Below are positions 8,290 through 18,056 of a stretch of DNA of 64,000 bases, one piece after another. Position 1 is the first letter of the stretch. Every line of letters begins with the position of its first letter. The notes beneath the pieces were generated by a model. That model was given only the letters and a program-made list of their open reading frames with translations. It did no database searches and had not been told where the DNA came from. Both the position numbers and the translations under genes were made by a program. This stretch comes from Geojedonia sp051814705. Its GTDB lineage: Bacteria; Bacteroidota; Bacteroidia; Flavobacteriales; Flavobacteriaceae. The stretch is taken from the NCBI GenBank assembly GCA_051814705.1, contig JBPWQW010000001.1:1302001-1366000 (forward strand). The letters run 5' to 3'.

Positions 8290-10230
8290 ATGAAAGAAGA
8301 ATTTAATAAGAACAATTATTCAGCAGATAGTATCCAAGCACTGGAGGGCATGGAGCATGTTCGTATGCGTCCATCAATGTATATTGGAGATGTAGGAGTC
8401 CGGGGATTACACCACCTGGTTTATGAAGTTGTCGATAACTCTATAGATGAGGCCATGGCTGGACATTGTAATACTATTTCGGTTACCATTAATGAAGATA
8501 ATTCGGTTACAACAGAAGATGATGGACGTGGAATTCCTGTAGATTTACACAAAAAAGAAGGTGTTTCCGCATTAGAGGTTGTAATGACCAAAATTGGGGC
8601 TGGTGGAAAGTTCGATAAAGATTCGTATAAAGTATCAGGGGGATTGCATGGAGTAGGAGTATCCGTAGTTAATGCCCTGTCTGCACATTTAAAAGCCACA
8701 GTCTATAGAAATGGTAAAATTTGGGAGCAGGAATATGAGCAAGGTAAAACCATGTATCCTGTAAAATCTGTTGGAGATACGGATAAAAGAGGAACTATGG
8801 TAACCTTCAGCCCAGACACAAGCATCTTCACCCAAACGATTGAATACAATTATGATACTTTGGCTAGTAGAATGCGTGAACTATCTTTTTTAAACAAAGG
8901 TATCACAATTCATTTAACAGATAGGAGACAAAAAAAAGAGGATGGTACTTTTGAAGGTGAAACTTTTTATTCTGATGAAGGCTTAAAAGAGTTTATCCGG
9001 TTTTTGGATAGCAATAGAGAACCATTAATGAAAGATGTCATCGCTTTTGAAGGTGAAAAAAATGGAGTTCCTGTTGAGGTGGCCATGATTTACAATACAT
9101 CTTACGCTGAAAATTTACATTCTTATGTCAACAATATCAATACTCATGAAGGTGGAACGCATTTAGCGGGATTCAGACGTGGGTTGACCATGACCCTTAA
9201 GAAATATGCTGATAGTTCGGGATTAACCGATAAGTTGAAATTTGAGATTGCTGGAGATGATTTCCGTGAAGGATTGACCGCGATAATTTCTGTTAAAGTT
9301 CAAGAGCCACAATTTGAAGGACAAACCAAAACCAAATTAGGTAACCGTGAAGTCTCAGCCTCTGTAAGTCAAGCCGTTTCTGAGATGTTGACAGATTATT
9401 TGGAAGAACACCCTGATGATGCTAAAATTATTGTCCAAAAGGTAATTCTTGCAGCACAAGCGCGCCACGCAGCTCAAAAAGCACGAGAAATGGTACAGCG
9501 TAAATCGGTGATGAGCATCGGTGGTTTACCAGGAAAACTAAGTGATTGTTCTGAACAAGACCCTTCAAAATGTGAAGTGTTTTTAGTCGAGGGAGATTCG
9601 GCTGGTGGAACAGCTAAACAAGGTCGCGATCGAGCGTTTCAAGCCATATTGCCTTTACGCGGTAAGATTTTGAATGTTGAAAAAGCAATGGTTCATAAAG
9701 TTTTTGAAAACGAAGAGATAAAAAATATTTTCACGGCGTTAGGAGTCACCATAGGTACCGAAGAGGATGCTAAGGCTTTAAATCTTTCAAAATTACGCTA
9801 TCATAAAGTAGTCATCATGTGTGATGCCGATATAGATGGTAGTCATATTGCTACTTTAATATTAACATTTTTCTTCAGATATATGAGAGAATTAATTGAT
9901 GGTGGTCACGTCTACATTGCAACGCCGCCATTATATTTATTACGTAAGGGAGCCAAAAAACAGTATGCTTGGAGTGATAAGGAACGTGACGAGATTTCTG
10001 AAGAATATGGAGATGGGGCTAAAATACAGCGCTATAAAGGTCTTGGAGAAATGAATGCAGAACAACTTTGGGATACCACCATGAATCCAGAATTTAGAAC
10101 CATGCGTGTGGTACAGATTGATAATGGAGGAGAGGCAGATCGTATTTTCTCAATGTTGATGGGTGATGAGGTTCCACCGCGTAGAGAGTTTATTGAGAAA
10201 AATGCAATTTATGCGAATATAGACGTATAA
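8290..10230 (+). CDS. gyrB: DNA gyrase subunit B
   Basis: 646 residues, the short Bacteroidota form without the extra E. coli TOPRIM insert. GHKL ATPase domain: EVVDNSIDEAMAGH, DDGRGIPVDLHKKEG, GGLHGVGVSVVNALS. Transducer domain follows. TOPRIM domain: LVEGDSAGGTAKQGRDR and the metal-binding CDADIDGSHI. The C-terminal RYKGLGEMNAEQLWDTTM completes the family. ATP-driven negative supercoiling with GyrA, which is not in this window. ATG start, own promoter and terminator. Confidence 0.97.
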   Translation: MKEEFNKNNYSADSIQALEGMEHVRMRPSMYIGDVGVRGLHHLVYEVVDNSIDEAMAGHCNTISVTINEDNSVTTEDDGRGIPVDLHKKEGVSALEVVMTKIGAGGKFDKDSYKVSGGLHGVGVSVVNALSAHLKATVYRNGKIWEQEYEQGKTMYPVKSVGDTDKRGTMVTFSPDTSIFTQTIEYNYDTLASRMRELSFLNKGITIHLTDRRQKKEDGTFEGETFYSDEGLKEFIRFLDSNREPLMKDVIAFEGEKNGVPVEVAMIYNTSYAENLHSYVNNINTHEGGTHLAGFRRGLTMTLKKYADSSGLTDKLKFEIAGDDFREGLTAIISVKVQEPQFEGQTKTKLGNREVSASVSQAVSEMLTDYLEEHPDDAKIIVQKVILAAQARHAAQKAREMVQRKSVMSIGGLPGKLSDCSEQDPSKCEVFLVEGDSAGGTAKQGRDRAFQAILPLRGKILNVEKAMVHKVFENEEIKNIFTALGVTIGTEEDAKALNLSKLRYHKVVIMCDADIDGSHIATLILTFFFRYMRELIDGGHVYIATPPLYLLRKGAKKQYAWSDKERDEISEEYGDGAKIQRYKGLGEMNAEQLWDTTMNPEFRTMRVVQIDNGGEADRIFSMLMGDEVPPRREFIEKNAIYANIDV

Positions 10231-10267
10231 ACCCGTTCTCACTCAAAGTAAGTGAATGAAATATATA

Positions 10268-10305
10268 ACAAAGCAATTATGTGAAAACATAGTTGCTTTT
10301 TTTGT
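10268..10305 (+). terminator. terminator of gyrB
   Basis: Stem AAGCAATTATGT / ACATAGTTGCTT with one G-T pair and a loop of about five bases, followed by seven Ts. Confidence 0.88.
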
Positions 10306-10366
10306 TAAAAATATCGATTAAAAGCAATTAAATGGGATAAAGCGCGTTTGTTGGATAAGATTTTAT

Positions 10367-10374
10367 TAGTTTTG
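10367..10374 (+). promoter_or_regulatory. -7 promoter element of the outer-membrane protein gene
   Basis: TAGTTTTG, exact match to TAnnTTTG, with TTG triplets upstream at 10348-10353 that could serve as the -33 element. It lies 24 bases before the ATG. Confidence 0.55.
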
Positions 10375-10398
10375 AATAAAATAAAATTTACTTAACCT

Positions 10399-11412
10399 AT
10401 GAAAAAGTGTACAGTATTAGTCTCATTATTGCTATCAACTTTATTTGTTAATGCCCAAGAAAACATTGACGATTTGTTAGCTGCAGGTATCGCAGATGCC
10501 AAAAGATTCACAACCGATTATATTGCTCCAGCCTCTGAAGGATTGGCGTTTGGAATAAACAATGGATGGTTTAATAACGCCAAAGCCCCGCATCGGTTTG
10601 GTTTTGAAATCTCACTTATTGGAAATGCTTCTTTTATAAAAGACAACAAAAAATCATTTGTTTTAAATGTTGCCGATTATGAAAACGTAAGATTTAAAGA
10701 TGGTAGCTCAACCAAATCTGTGGCTACAGCTTTAGGGCAAAATGATCCAGAAATCACGGTGATTGTTACGTATGACGATCCAATATTTGGTAGCCAAGAA
10801 GCAGAATTAACCCTTCCAACTGGGATTGGTTCTACCAATATAAATTTAATCCCTACAGCCTTTTTACAAGCAAGCTTTTCACCTTTTAAAGGAACATTAG
10901 TCAAAGCGCGCTATTTTCCTGAAGTCAACGCAGAAGATACTAAAATTGGATTGTATGGTGTTGGTCTGCAACAAGACTTCACAAGTTGGTTGCCAGCCGA
11001 TAAAATTATTCCTGTTGCAATTTCGGGTTTAGCGGCCTTTACCCATTTAAATGGAAGTTATGATTTTACCAATTCTTCATTGGTGGATGGAGATAACCAG
11101 CAGATTCAAACAGAAGTCAATACTGTTTTGCTACAGCTAATTGCCAGTACAAAACTTAAAATTATTAACTTTTATGGAGGTTTAGGCTACGTTATTGGAA
11201 AGTCGACTACAGATTTACTGGGAACTTACAGAGTGTCTAATGGAGTTATTTTTTCTGAAGAAATTGTAGATCCTTTTTCTGTAAAACAAGACATTTCAGG
11301 AATTAAGGCGACAGTTGGAGCCAATTTAAAACTAGGCTTCTTTGGAATTAATGCAGATTATACATTGGCCGAATTTGACAGTGCGTCACTCGGATTCAAT
11401 TTTTCATTCTAA
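10399..11412 (+). CDS. predicted outer-membrane beta-barrel protein (DUF6588-like)
   Basis: 337 residues. Signal peptide MKKCTVLVSLLLSTLFVNAQ. The mature part has alternating beta strands typical of Bacteroidota barrels and ends in the aromatic strand ASLGFNFSF, a normal C-terminus for BAM-inserted proteins. The layout (ENIDDLLAAGIADAKRFTTDYIAP then PASEGLAFGINNGWFNNAK) resembles proteins annotated DUF6588 in flavobacteria; that name is from memory and less sure than the barrel call. Single-gene unit with its own promoter and terminator. Confidence 0.75.
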   Translation: MKKCTVLVSLLLSTLFVNAQENIDDLLAAGIADAKRFTTDYIAPASEGLAFGINNGWFNNAKAPHRFGFEISLIGNASFIKDNKKSFVLNVADYENVRFKDGSSTKSVATALGQNDPEITVIVTYDDPIFGSQEAELTLPTGIGSTNINLIPTAFLQASFSPFKGTLVKARYFPEVNAEDTKIGLYGVGLQQDFTSWLPADKIIPVAISGLAAFTHLNGSYDFTNSSLVDGDNQQIQTEVNTVLLQLIASTKLKIINFYGGLGYVIGKSTTDLLGTYRVSNGVIFSEEIVDPFSVKQDISGIKATVGANLKLGFFGINADYTLAEFDSASLGFNFSF

Positions 11413-11432
11413 AGACATCACAAATAATACCT

Positions 11433-11464
11433 TAAAAAGCGGGTGATTAATCACCCGCTTTTTA
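11433..11464 (+). terminator. terminator
   Basis: Stem AAAAAGCGGGTGATT / AATCACCCGCTTTTT, a perfect 15-bp self-complementary structure at the 3' end of the preceding gene. Confidence 0.9.
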
Positions 11465-11485
11465 AATTTACATCATAATAATTTG

Positions 11486-11493
11486 TAATTTTG
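11486..11493 (+). promoter_or_regulatory. -7 promoter element of mdh
   Basis: TAATTTTG, exact match to TAnnTTTG, 37 bases before the ATG at 11531. Confidence 0.6.
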
Positions 11494-11530
11494 CAATCTC
11501 ATTTATCAACGCAAATTAAAATTTATTATA

Positions 11531-12451
11531 ATGAAAATAACCGTAGTAGGAGCAGGAGCAGTAGGGGCAAGTTGTGCCGAATATATTGCTATTAAAAATT
11601 TCGCAAGTGAAGTTGTATTATTGGACATAAAAGAAGGTTTTGCCGAAGGTAAGGCCATGGACCTTATGCAAACCGCATCTTTAAATGGTTTTGACACCAA
11701 AATAACAGGAGTCACTGGTGATTATTCTAAAACTGCAAATAGTGATGTTTGTGTGATTACTTCTGGTATTCCCCGTAAACCAGGAATGACTAGAGAAGAA
11801 TTAATAGGCATTAACGCTGGAATCGTAAAAGCCGTATCGTCTAGTTTAATAGAACACTCACCAAACACAATCCTTATTGTAGTGAGTAACCCAATGGATA
11901 CCATGGCGTATTTGGCACACCAATCCACTAAATTACCAAAAAACAGAATTATTGGTATGGGAGGAGCGTTGGATTCTGCCCGTTTTAAATACCGTCTTGC
12001 TGAAGCATTAGAAGCCCCAATTAGTGATATTGACGGTATGGTGATAGGAATGCACAGCGATACAGGTATGATTCCTTTAACCCGTTTGGCAACCAGAAAT
12101 AGTGTTCCAGTTTCAAAATTTTTATCGTCAGAACGATTGGAACGTGTCAAAGAGGATACTAAAGTTGGAGGTGCAACACTTACCAAATTATTAGGAACTT
12201 CGGCTTGGTATGCTCCAGGTGCCGCAGTAAGTGGTATGGTTCAGGCCATTGCTTGTGACCAAAAGAAAATGTTTCCATGTTCGGTATTATTAGAAGGTGA
12301 ATATGGTTTAAGCGGCCTTAGTATGGGTGTTCCCGTAATCTTAGGGCGTAATGGTATTGAACGTATTGTAGAAATAGAATTGACGGATGCCGAAAAAGCT
12401 AAAATGCAAGAAAGTGCCGAAGCTATACGAAATGTTAATAGCTTGCTATAG
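11531..12451 (+). CDS. mdh: malate dehydrogenase
   Basis: 306 residues, LDH-like type of MDH. NAD-binding glycine motif VVGAGAVGASCAEYI at the N-terminus, Asp of VVLLDIKEG binding the ribose, substrate loop GIPRKPGMTREEL, VSNPMDTMAYLA, and catalytic HSDTGMIPL (catalytic His; family motif GxHGdxMvp is varied here). Interconverts malate and oxaloacetate with NAD in the TCA cycle. Monocistronic. Confidence 0.95.
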   Translation: MKITVVGAGAVGASCAEYIAIKNFASEVVLLDIKEGFAEGKAMDLMQTASLNGFDTKITGVTGDYSKTANSDVCVITSGIPRKPGMTREELIGINAGIVKAVSSSLIEHSPNTILIVVSNPMDTMAYLAHQSTKLPKNRIIGMGGALDSARFKYRLAEALEAPISDIDGMVIGMHSDTGMIPLTRLATRNSVPVSKFLSSERLERVKEDTKVGGATLTKLLGTSAWYAPGAAVSGMVQAIACDQKKMFPCSVLLEGEYGLSGLSMGVPVILGRNGIERIVEIELTDAEKAKMQESAEAIRNVNSLL

Positions 12452-12548
12452 TCTTCGAATACTTTAAGTATATAGAAGTGCCTTGATTACTTAAAGATGA
12501 AGTAAATAAGGATGGTATTAAAAACCAGTCTTTAAATACTTTTGATTT

Positions 12549-12569
12549 TAAGTGCTTTAGGCACTTTTT
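12549..12569 (+). terminator. possible weak terminator after mdh
   Basis: Short stem AAGTGC / GCACTT with loop TTTAG followed by five Ts. Only 6 bp, about 100 bases after the mdh stop. Confidence 0.45.
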
Positions 12570-12620
12570 GTTTGGGAAATTTAAAGAAGCAAAAAAATTG
12601 TCAATTCCTAACCTAAATCA

Positions 12621-12628
12621 TATATTTG
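12621..12628 (+). promoter_or_regulatory. -7 promoter element of secDF
   Basis: TATATTTG, exact match to TAnnTTTG, with TTG at 12598-12600 giving a 20-base spacer to a -33-like element. It lies 39 bases before the ATG. Confidence 0.62.
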
Positions 12629-12667
12629 CACGTTAAAAAAAATAGATAAGTATAAAATAAGATTATA

Positions 12668-15649
12668 ATGCAAAACAAAGGACTAGTAAAGCTTTTTGCA
12701 CTGTTATTTGGATTGGTAAGTATCTACCAGTTGTCATTTACTTTCAAAGCCAACCAAATTGAAGATCACGCAGCCACCATTGCTGCTAGCAAATTTGATG
12801 ACTCAGATTTAAAAAATGCTGAAGAGATTCGTTATTTAGATTCTCTGTCAAATAAGGATGTATATAATATTGGCATTGCTAAATTCACCTATAAAGAGGT
12901 TCAAGAAAAAGCAATGAATCTTGGTCTAGACCTTAAAGGAGGTATTAATGTTATTTTAGAAATTTCAGTAAAAGATATTTTAAAAGGTCTTGCTAATCAT
13001 AGTAAAGATCCAGTTTTCAATAAAGCTTTAGAAGATGCAGTAGAACTCCAAAAAGATGCTCAAGAAACCTATTTGGAGTCGTTTTATAGAGCTTTTGATA
13101 AGATAAAAGGCGATACAAAACTAGCTTCTCCAGATATTTTTGCGAATCGGACTTTGGTGGATGATATAGACATTTCAATGAGTGATGATCAAGTTAAGGT
13201 GATCGTTAAAAATAAAGTTGACGAATCCATTGTTTCGGCTTTTGAAGTGTTGCGTAAACGTATCGATAAATTTGGGGTTACCTCTCCAAATATCCAACGT
13301 TTAGGTAATTCTGGACGTATTTTGGTAGAATTGCCAGGTGCAAAAGATGTAGAGCGTATCAAAAAATTATTGCAGAGTACAGCACAATTGGAGTTTTGGG
13401 ATGTTCTTAATGGACAAGAATTAGGAGACTTTTTTGTAAAAACAAATGAAACCTTAAAAGCTATTGTTGGAACTGAAACAGCAGAAGTTGCCAGTAAAGA
13501 CAGTACAGAAGTTGAGCAAAGTGAAATTGACAAATTGTTGGGTGATACCAGTACTAGTGATTCTATTGTACCTCAAAGTCAAGGTCCTTTATTCGATATG
13601 ATAATGCCTCAAAGCATCCCATCGGCCTTGTTTGCAGTAAAAGCAGAAGATAAAGATAAATTGGCTTCGTACTTAAGCATGTCTCAAGTTAGAGCAAATT
13701 TACCAGCTGATCATAGGTATACCAAATTCGCCTTTGGTATTCCAGAAATCGACAGCCAAACTGAACAGGAGATTGTAAATGTATATGCACTAATTGGTAA
13801 CAGAGAAAATGAACCAGAATTGAGTGGTGCTGTTATTACAGATGCGCGTCAATCTTACAATAGTCAAGGAAGACCTTCAGTTAGCATGCAAATGAATGGT
13901 AAAGGGGCCAAAATTTGGGAAGAAATGACGGGTAGAGCTTATACACAACAAAGCCAGATTGCTATCGTTTTGGATAATATTGTATATTCTGCTCCAGGTG
14001 TAAGCAACGGACCGATTTCTGGAGGTAACTCTGAAATTTCCGGTTCTTTTACGGTAAATGAAGCAGTAGATTTGGCCAATGTTTTAAGAGCAGGAAAATT
14101 ACCTGCTTCAGCAGATATTGTTCAAGCTTCTGAAGTTGGACCGTCTTTAGGTCAAGAAGCTATTGATAGAGGGATGACCTCATTCTTGATAGCCTTAACC
14201 TTGGTGTTGATATGGATGATGCTTTATTATGGTAAGGGAGGGATATTTGCTGACATGGCATTGCTCTTGAATATTTTGTTAATTTTTGGAGTGCTTTCAG
14301 GTTTAGGAGCTGTGTTGACCTTGCCTGGACTTGCTGGTATTGTACTGACCATAGGAATGTCGGTCGATGCCAACGTACTTATTTTTGAACGTATCAGGGA
14401 GGAAATTGGAAAAGGTAAGGGCCAAAGAGAAGCCGTACAAGACGGTTTTGCAAATGCCTTATCTTCTATTTTAGACGCCAATATCACTACGGGATTAACA
14501 GCCATTATCTTATTTGTATTTGGTACAGGACCAATTAAAGGTTTTGCTACAACCTTATTGATAGGTATATTAACCTCTTTGTTTACTGCAATTTTCATAA
14601 CTAGATTATTGGTAGATTGGTATATAAATAGAGGTGGCAAATTGGATTTCTCCACAGCATTGACCAAAGGATTTTTTAGAAATTCTAATTACAACTTTAT
14701 TATTAAGCGTAAGGTAGCTTATGTGGTTTCTGGAGTTTTAATATTGGTAAGTATTATTTCATTATCTACAAAAGGACTAGATCAAGGAATTGATTTTGTT
14801 GGAGGAAGAACCTATCAAGTTCGATTTGATAAAGAAGTAAGCCCTGAAGCCGTGACCAAGGATTTGGATGCAACCTTTGGTAGTGCCGAGGTTAAAACTA
14901 TTGGAAGTGCTAATCAATTGAAAATTTCAACTAAATATAAAGTTGATGAAAACTCTGCTGAAGTTGACGAAGAGATTCAATTTATGTTATATGAATCTCT
15001 TAAAACTTATTTGCCAGAAGGATTTACATACAAACAGTTTACCGAAGATTCTGGAGCTGATATTAAAAAAATCGGAAAAGTATCTTCAGATAAAGTGAGC
15101 CCAACCATTGCGGATGATATCAAAAAAGAATCGTTCTGGGCAGTTTTAGGATCGATGGTCGTTGTATTCTTATATATCTTATTGCGATTCAAAAAATGGC
15201 AATTCTCATTAGGGGCGGTTGCAGCAGTGTTCCATGATGTGATTATTGTACTTGGGGTGTATTCTTTAACTTATACTCTAATGCCATTTAGCATGGAAAT
15301 TGATCAAGCTTTTGTAGCAGCAATCTTGACCGTTATTGGGTACTCCTTAAATGATACGGTGGTTGTGTTTGACCGGATTAGGGAAGTTGTGGCTGAAAAA
15401 TCAGGATTCAAGGGTGGAATTCATATTAATTCAGCAATTAATAGTACCTTAAGTAGAACCTTAAATACATCGCTTACCACACTTGTGGTGTTGTTTGCCA
15501 TGTTTATTTTTGGAGCAGACTCATTACGAGATTTATTATTTGCATTGATTGTGGGTATTGTGGTCGGAACTTATTCCTCTATATTTATTGCTACACCAAT
15601 CATGTATGATACTTTAAAAGACAAAGGAAACGCACCTGAAATTAAATAA
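12668..15649 (+). CDS. secDF: protein translocase subunit SecDF (fused SecD and SecF)
   Basis: 993 residues, one polypeptide with both halves as is usual in Bacteroidota. SecD half: first membrane helix at 8-26, GLDLKGGINVILEI, large periplasmic domain, then helices from about 505 to 660 with GIVLTIGMSVDANVLIFERIREE. SecF half starts near 680: DFVGGRTYQVRF, then five helices with TVIGYSLNDTVVVFDRIRE. The conserved Asp and Arg of these segments serve proton-driven pulling of preproteins after SecYEG. Residues about 275-320 are a low-complexity acidic/Ser insert in the periplasmic part. Confidence 0.97.
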   Translation: MQNKGLVKLFALLFGLVSIYQLSFTFKANQIEDHAATIAASKFDDSDLKNAEEIRYLDSLSNKDVYNIGIAKFTYKEVQEKAMNLGLDLKGGINVILEISVKDILKGLANHSKDPVFNKALEDAVELQKDAQETYLESFYRAFDKIKGDTKLASPDIFANRTLVDDIDISMSDDQVKVIVKNKVDESIVSAFEVLRKRIDKFGVTSPNIQRLGNSGRILVELPGAKDVERIKKLLQSTAQLEFWDVLNGQELGDFFVKTNETLKAIVGTETAEVASKDSTEVEQSEIDKLLGDTSTSDSIVPQSQGPLFDMIMPQSIPSALFAVKAEDKDKLASYLSMSQVRANLPADHRYTKFAFGIPEIDSQTEQEIVNVYALIGNRENEPELSGAVITDARQSYNSQGRPSVSMQMNGKGAKIWEEMTGRAYTQQSQIAIVLDNIVYSAPGVSNGPISGGNSEISGSFTVNEAVDLANVLRAGKLPASADIVQASEVGPSLGQEAIDRGMTSFLIALTLVLIWMMLYYGKGGIFADMALLLNILLIFGVLSGLGAVLTLPGLAGIVLTIGMSVDANVLIFERIREEIGKGKGQREAVQDGFANALSSILDANITTGLTAIILFVFGTGPIKGFATTLLIGILTSLFTAIFITRLLVDWYINRGGKLDFSTALTKGFFRNSNYNFIIKRKVAYVVSGVLILVSIISLSTKGLDQGIDFVGGRTYQVRFDKEVSPEAVTKDLDATFGSAEVKTIGSANQLKISTKYKVDENSAEVDEEIQFMLYESLKTYLPEGFTYKQFTEDSGADIKKIGKVSSDKVSPTIADDIKKESFWAVLGSMVVVFLYILLRFKKWQFSLGAVAAVFHDVIIVLGVYSLTYTLMPFSMEIDQAFVAAILTVIGYSLNDTVVVFDRIREVVAEKSGFKGGIHINSAINSTLSRTLNTSLTTLVVLFAMFIFGADSLRDLLFALIVGIVVGTYSSIFIATPIMYDTLKDKGNAPEIK

Positions 15650-15671
15650 TTTCAGTCTATAAATAATTAAG

Positions 15672-15700
15672 AAGCTGCCATTTTTGGTAGCTTTTTTTTT
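15672..15700 (+). terminator. terminator of secDF
   Basis: Stem AAGCTGCC / GGTAGCTT (one G-T pair) followed by a run of nine Ts, 22 bases after the stop codon. Confidence 0.88.
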
Positions 15701-15812
15701 GAAATAAAAAGATAAAATAATTATCTATAAATAATTTTTGGATTGGATAAATGACTAAATTTAATGAAAATTTTAATGTTATATTATTATGAAACTTTTG
15801 ATTGTTTAGGGT

Positions 15813-17108
15813 GTGATAACACAAATTTCTTCTCCTAAAAAGTTTCTATTCGTTTCTCGTTGGGGAGAAACATTAGACATCGCCTATTCCATTTTTCTTG
15901 AAGGCAACGAAGTAAAATTATTTATAGAAGACAAAGCTTCTAGAGAAATTGGTTACGGATTTCTTAAAAAAGTTAGAGATTGGAAGGCCCACATCGATTG
16001 GGCCGATGTCATTGTTTTCGATTATACGGGTTATGGTAAGCAATGTGATAGCTTAAGACAATCTGGTAAACTTGTTTTTGGTGGAACAGAATATACCGAT
16101 AATCTCGAGCTTGACAGGGATTTTGGGCAATCGGAACTCAAGAAGCACAAAATCAAGACCCTAGCTTATAAAGAATTTTTTAGTTTCAAGGATGCCATTG
16201 ATTTTATAGAAAAAAACCCCAACGCTTATGTGATAAAACCTTGTGGTGAAACACAAGACATCAAGCAATTGCTGTTTGTGGGTAGTGATGACGAAGGTCT
16301 GGATGTGATTCGGGTTTTAAAGGCATATGAACAAACATGGGGAAACAAGTTTGGTACCTTTCAATTGCAAAAAAAAGTTAAGGGTGTCGAGATTTCAGCT
16401 TCAGCTTTTTTTAATGGTACAGAATTTATTTACCCAATAAACATCACGTTTGAACATAAAAAACTATTCCCAAAAGAACTAGGGGTTTCGACCGGTGAAA
16501 TGGGAACCAGTATGTTTTGGGTCAAGGATTCTCCTATCTTTGAAGCGACCTTGCTCAAATTTCAATCTACCTTGGCAGCGCATAATTTTGTAGGCCATAT
16601 AGATCTCAACTGCATCGTTAATGGTAAGGGTATTCACCCTTTGGAATTTACGTCTAGGTTTGGGTATCCTCAAGTTTCCATACAAAGAGCGGGAATCAAT
16701 GAACCCTTTGGTGAAATGCTTTATAAAATTGCTTCAGGACAAAACTTTAAGATTAAGGTAAGAAAAGGGTTTCAGGTAGGGGCCTTTATTGTGGTCCCTC
16801 CATTTCCTTATGATGATAAAAAGACCTTTGATCTCTTTTCAAAAGATGCCGTTGTGGTTTTTAAAAAAAACGGAATGGAAGGCGTACATCCCTATCATTT
16901 AAAAATAGTCAATAACGAGTGGCTCATTACAGGAAATACTGGGATTGCAGTTCTAGTAACCGGAACGGCAATTACCATGAAAGAGGCACAAAAAATAATG
17001 TATAATCGAATTCATAATATTATCATTAACAACGGGTATTACCGGACCGATATTGGCGATCGTTGGTTTGATGACTCAGATAAACTCTGGTCTTGGGGAT
17101 TACTATAA
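15813..17108 (+). CDS. ATP-grasp protein of the phosphoribosylamine-glycine ligase (PurD) family
   Basis: 431 residues. A Rossmann-like N-terminus (KKFLFVSRWGETLDIAYSIFLEGNEV) is followed by an ATP-grasp fold: AYVIKPCGE (ATP-binding Lys), KVKGVEISASAFFNG, and GHIDLNCIVNGKGIHPLEFTSRFGYPQ, which holds the metal-binding residues. The C-terminal domain matches PurD. The N-terminal GGREHA signature of true PurD is absent, so this is probably a paralog joining an amine and a carboxylate. GTG start; an in-frame ATG at 15789 is cut off by TAG at 15807. It ends 2 bases before a GNAT gene, suggesting a shared pathway. Confidence 0.75.
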   Translation: MITQISSPKKFLFVSRWGETLDIAYSIFLEGNEVKLFIEDKASREIGYGFLKKVRDWKAHIDWADVIVFDYTGYGKQCDSLRQSGKLVFGGTEYTDNLELDRDFGQSELKKHKIKTLAYKEFFSFKDAIDFIEKNPNAYVIKPCGETQDIKQLLFVGSDDEGLDVIRVLKAYEQTWGNKFGTFQLQKKVKGVEISASAFFNGTEFIYPINITFEHKKLFPKELGVSTGEMGTSMFWVKDSPIFEATLLKFQSTLAAHNFVGHIDLNCIVNGKGIHPLEFTSRFGYPQVSIQRAGINEPFGEMLYKIASGQNFKIKVRKGFQVGAFIVVPPFPYDDKKTFDLFSKDAVVVFKKNGMEGVHPYHLKIVNNEWLITGNTGIAVLVTGTAITMKEAQKIMYNRIHNIIINNGYYRTDIGDRWFDDSDKLWSWGLL

Positions 17109-17110
17109 CA

Positions 17111-17560
17111 ATGGAACTTAAACTTTACACATCTAAAGCAGAACGGTTTTTTAATAAGCTTCCTAAAAACTGGATTGAGGTGATCTTACCCCATTGGGAA
17201 AAATTAAAAACCACAACTGAACTCTATGTCTTAATGGAGGAGGATGCAATTTTAGCAGGCGGATTGGTGTTTTCAAAATGTCCTCCAGATATGATGTATT
17301 ATAAAAAAGAGGCAAAAGAATGGTTTAATAAAGGCTATCTCTATTTAGGTTTTATTTTTGTTGATGAATCCAAACGCAACAAAAGCCTAGGTTCTTTATG
17401 GTTAGAAAATATAAAAAAACACTACCCAAATAACGGGTTTTGGCTCGCCATTGAAGACGAAAACCTCCATAAATTTTATAGCAAAAATGGATTTGAAAAA
17501 ATGGCTACTTTAAAAAATAAAGATTTACAGGAAGAAAGTATCTACGCATTTAAGCCTTAA
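17111..17560 (+). CDS. GNAT family N-acetyltransferase
   Basis: 149 residues from the ATG at 17111, 2 bases after the stop of the ATP-grasp gene. An in-frame TTG at 17093 would overlap that gene and is less likely. GNAT features: YLGFIFVDESKRNKSLGSLWLENI is motif A (the acetyl-CoA pyrophosphate loop is degenerate, with KRNKSLGS in place of R/QxxGxG/A), and FYSKNGFEKMATL is motif B. Acceptor substrate unknown; the pairing suggests it may modify the ATP-grasp product or substrate. Confidence 0.85.
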   Translation: MELKLYTSKAERFFNKLPKNWIEVILPHWEKLKTTTELYVLMEEDAILAGGLVFSKCPPDMMYYKKEAKEWFNKGYLYLGFIFVDESKRNKSLGSLWLENIKKHYPNNGFWLAIEDENLHKFYSKNGFEKMATLKNKDLQEESIYAFKP

Positions 17561-17561
17561 A

Positions 17562-18056
17562 TTAATTCTTGGAGAACTGTATTTTATCTCCTGTTTCCAA
17601 ATTCCATTCTGTTGAAAGTCCGCCATTGATTTCTAAAACATATTGGGCTGGAGCTTCAGATGGCAAAGAAGTTTCATCAAAAGGTTTTGCGTTTTTTTGA
17701 ATGCTTACTATGGCTTTGTTTTGATCAATATAAATAATGTCCAATGGAATTAGTGTATTTTTCATATAGAAATAGCGATATTCTGAATCTGGAAAAATAA
17801 ATAACATACCCTGATTCGCTTCCATACCCTTGCGATACATTAAACCAGTTTGGGTTTGATAGTCATCATCGGCAATTTCGATGGTCAAGGTTTGTATAAT
17901 AGAATCGGTTGAAGCTTTTAAGATCGAAAGTTTACCTTCTGGTTTAAACTTAATTTCAACAGGAGTAACTTTGGAATGATTTCTATTTTCTTTGCAGGAA
18001 TAGGCTAGAATACAGACAACTGCAATCACTCCAATTTTTAATGGTTTCAAAAACAT
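17562..18056 (-). CDS. DUF192 family lipoprotein
   Basis: 164 residues. Signal and lipobox VVCILAYSC near residue 21, then a DUF192 domain with its characteristic GLMYRKGMEANQGMLFIFPDSEYRYFYMKNTLIPLDIIYID and the C-terminal APAQYVLEINGG. Small beta-barrel of unknown role, presumably periplasmic. Its ATG overlaps the lgt stop by one base (TAATG), so it is translationally coupled to lgt, and itself needs Lgt for lipidation. Confidence 0.88.
   Translation of the reverse strand: MFLKPLKIGVIAVVCILAYSCKENRNHSKVTPVEIKFKPEGKLSILKASTDSIIQTLTIEIADDDYQTQTGLMYRKGMEANQGMLFIFPDSEYRYFYMKNTLIPLDIIYIDQNKAIVSIQKNAKPFDETSLPSEAPAQYVLEINGGLSTEWNLETGDKIQFSKN

Noticed and set aside
15789..15812. ATG at 15789 in frame with the PurD-like gene (MKLLIV then TAG)
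   Set aside because: The TAG at 15807 ends it after six codons and the downstream KKFLFV strand already supplies the first beta strand, so it is more likely chance than a broken N-terminus.
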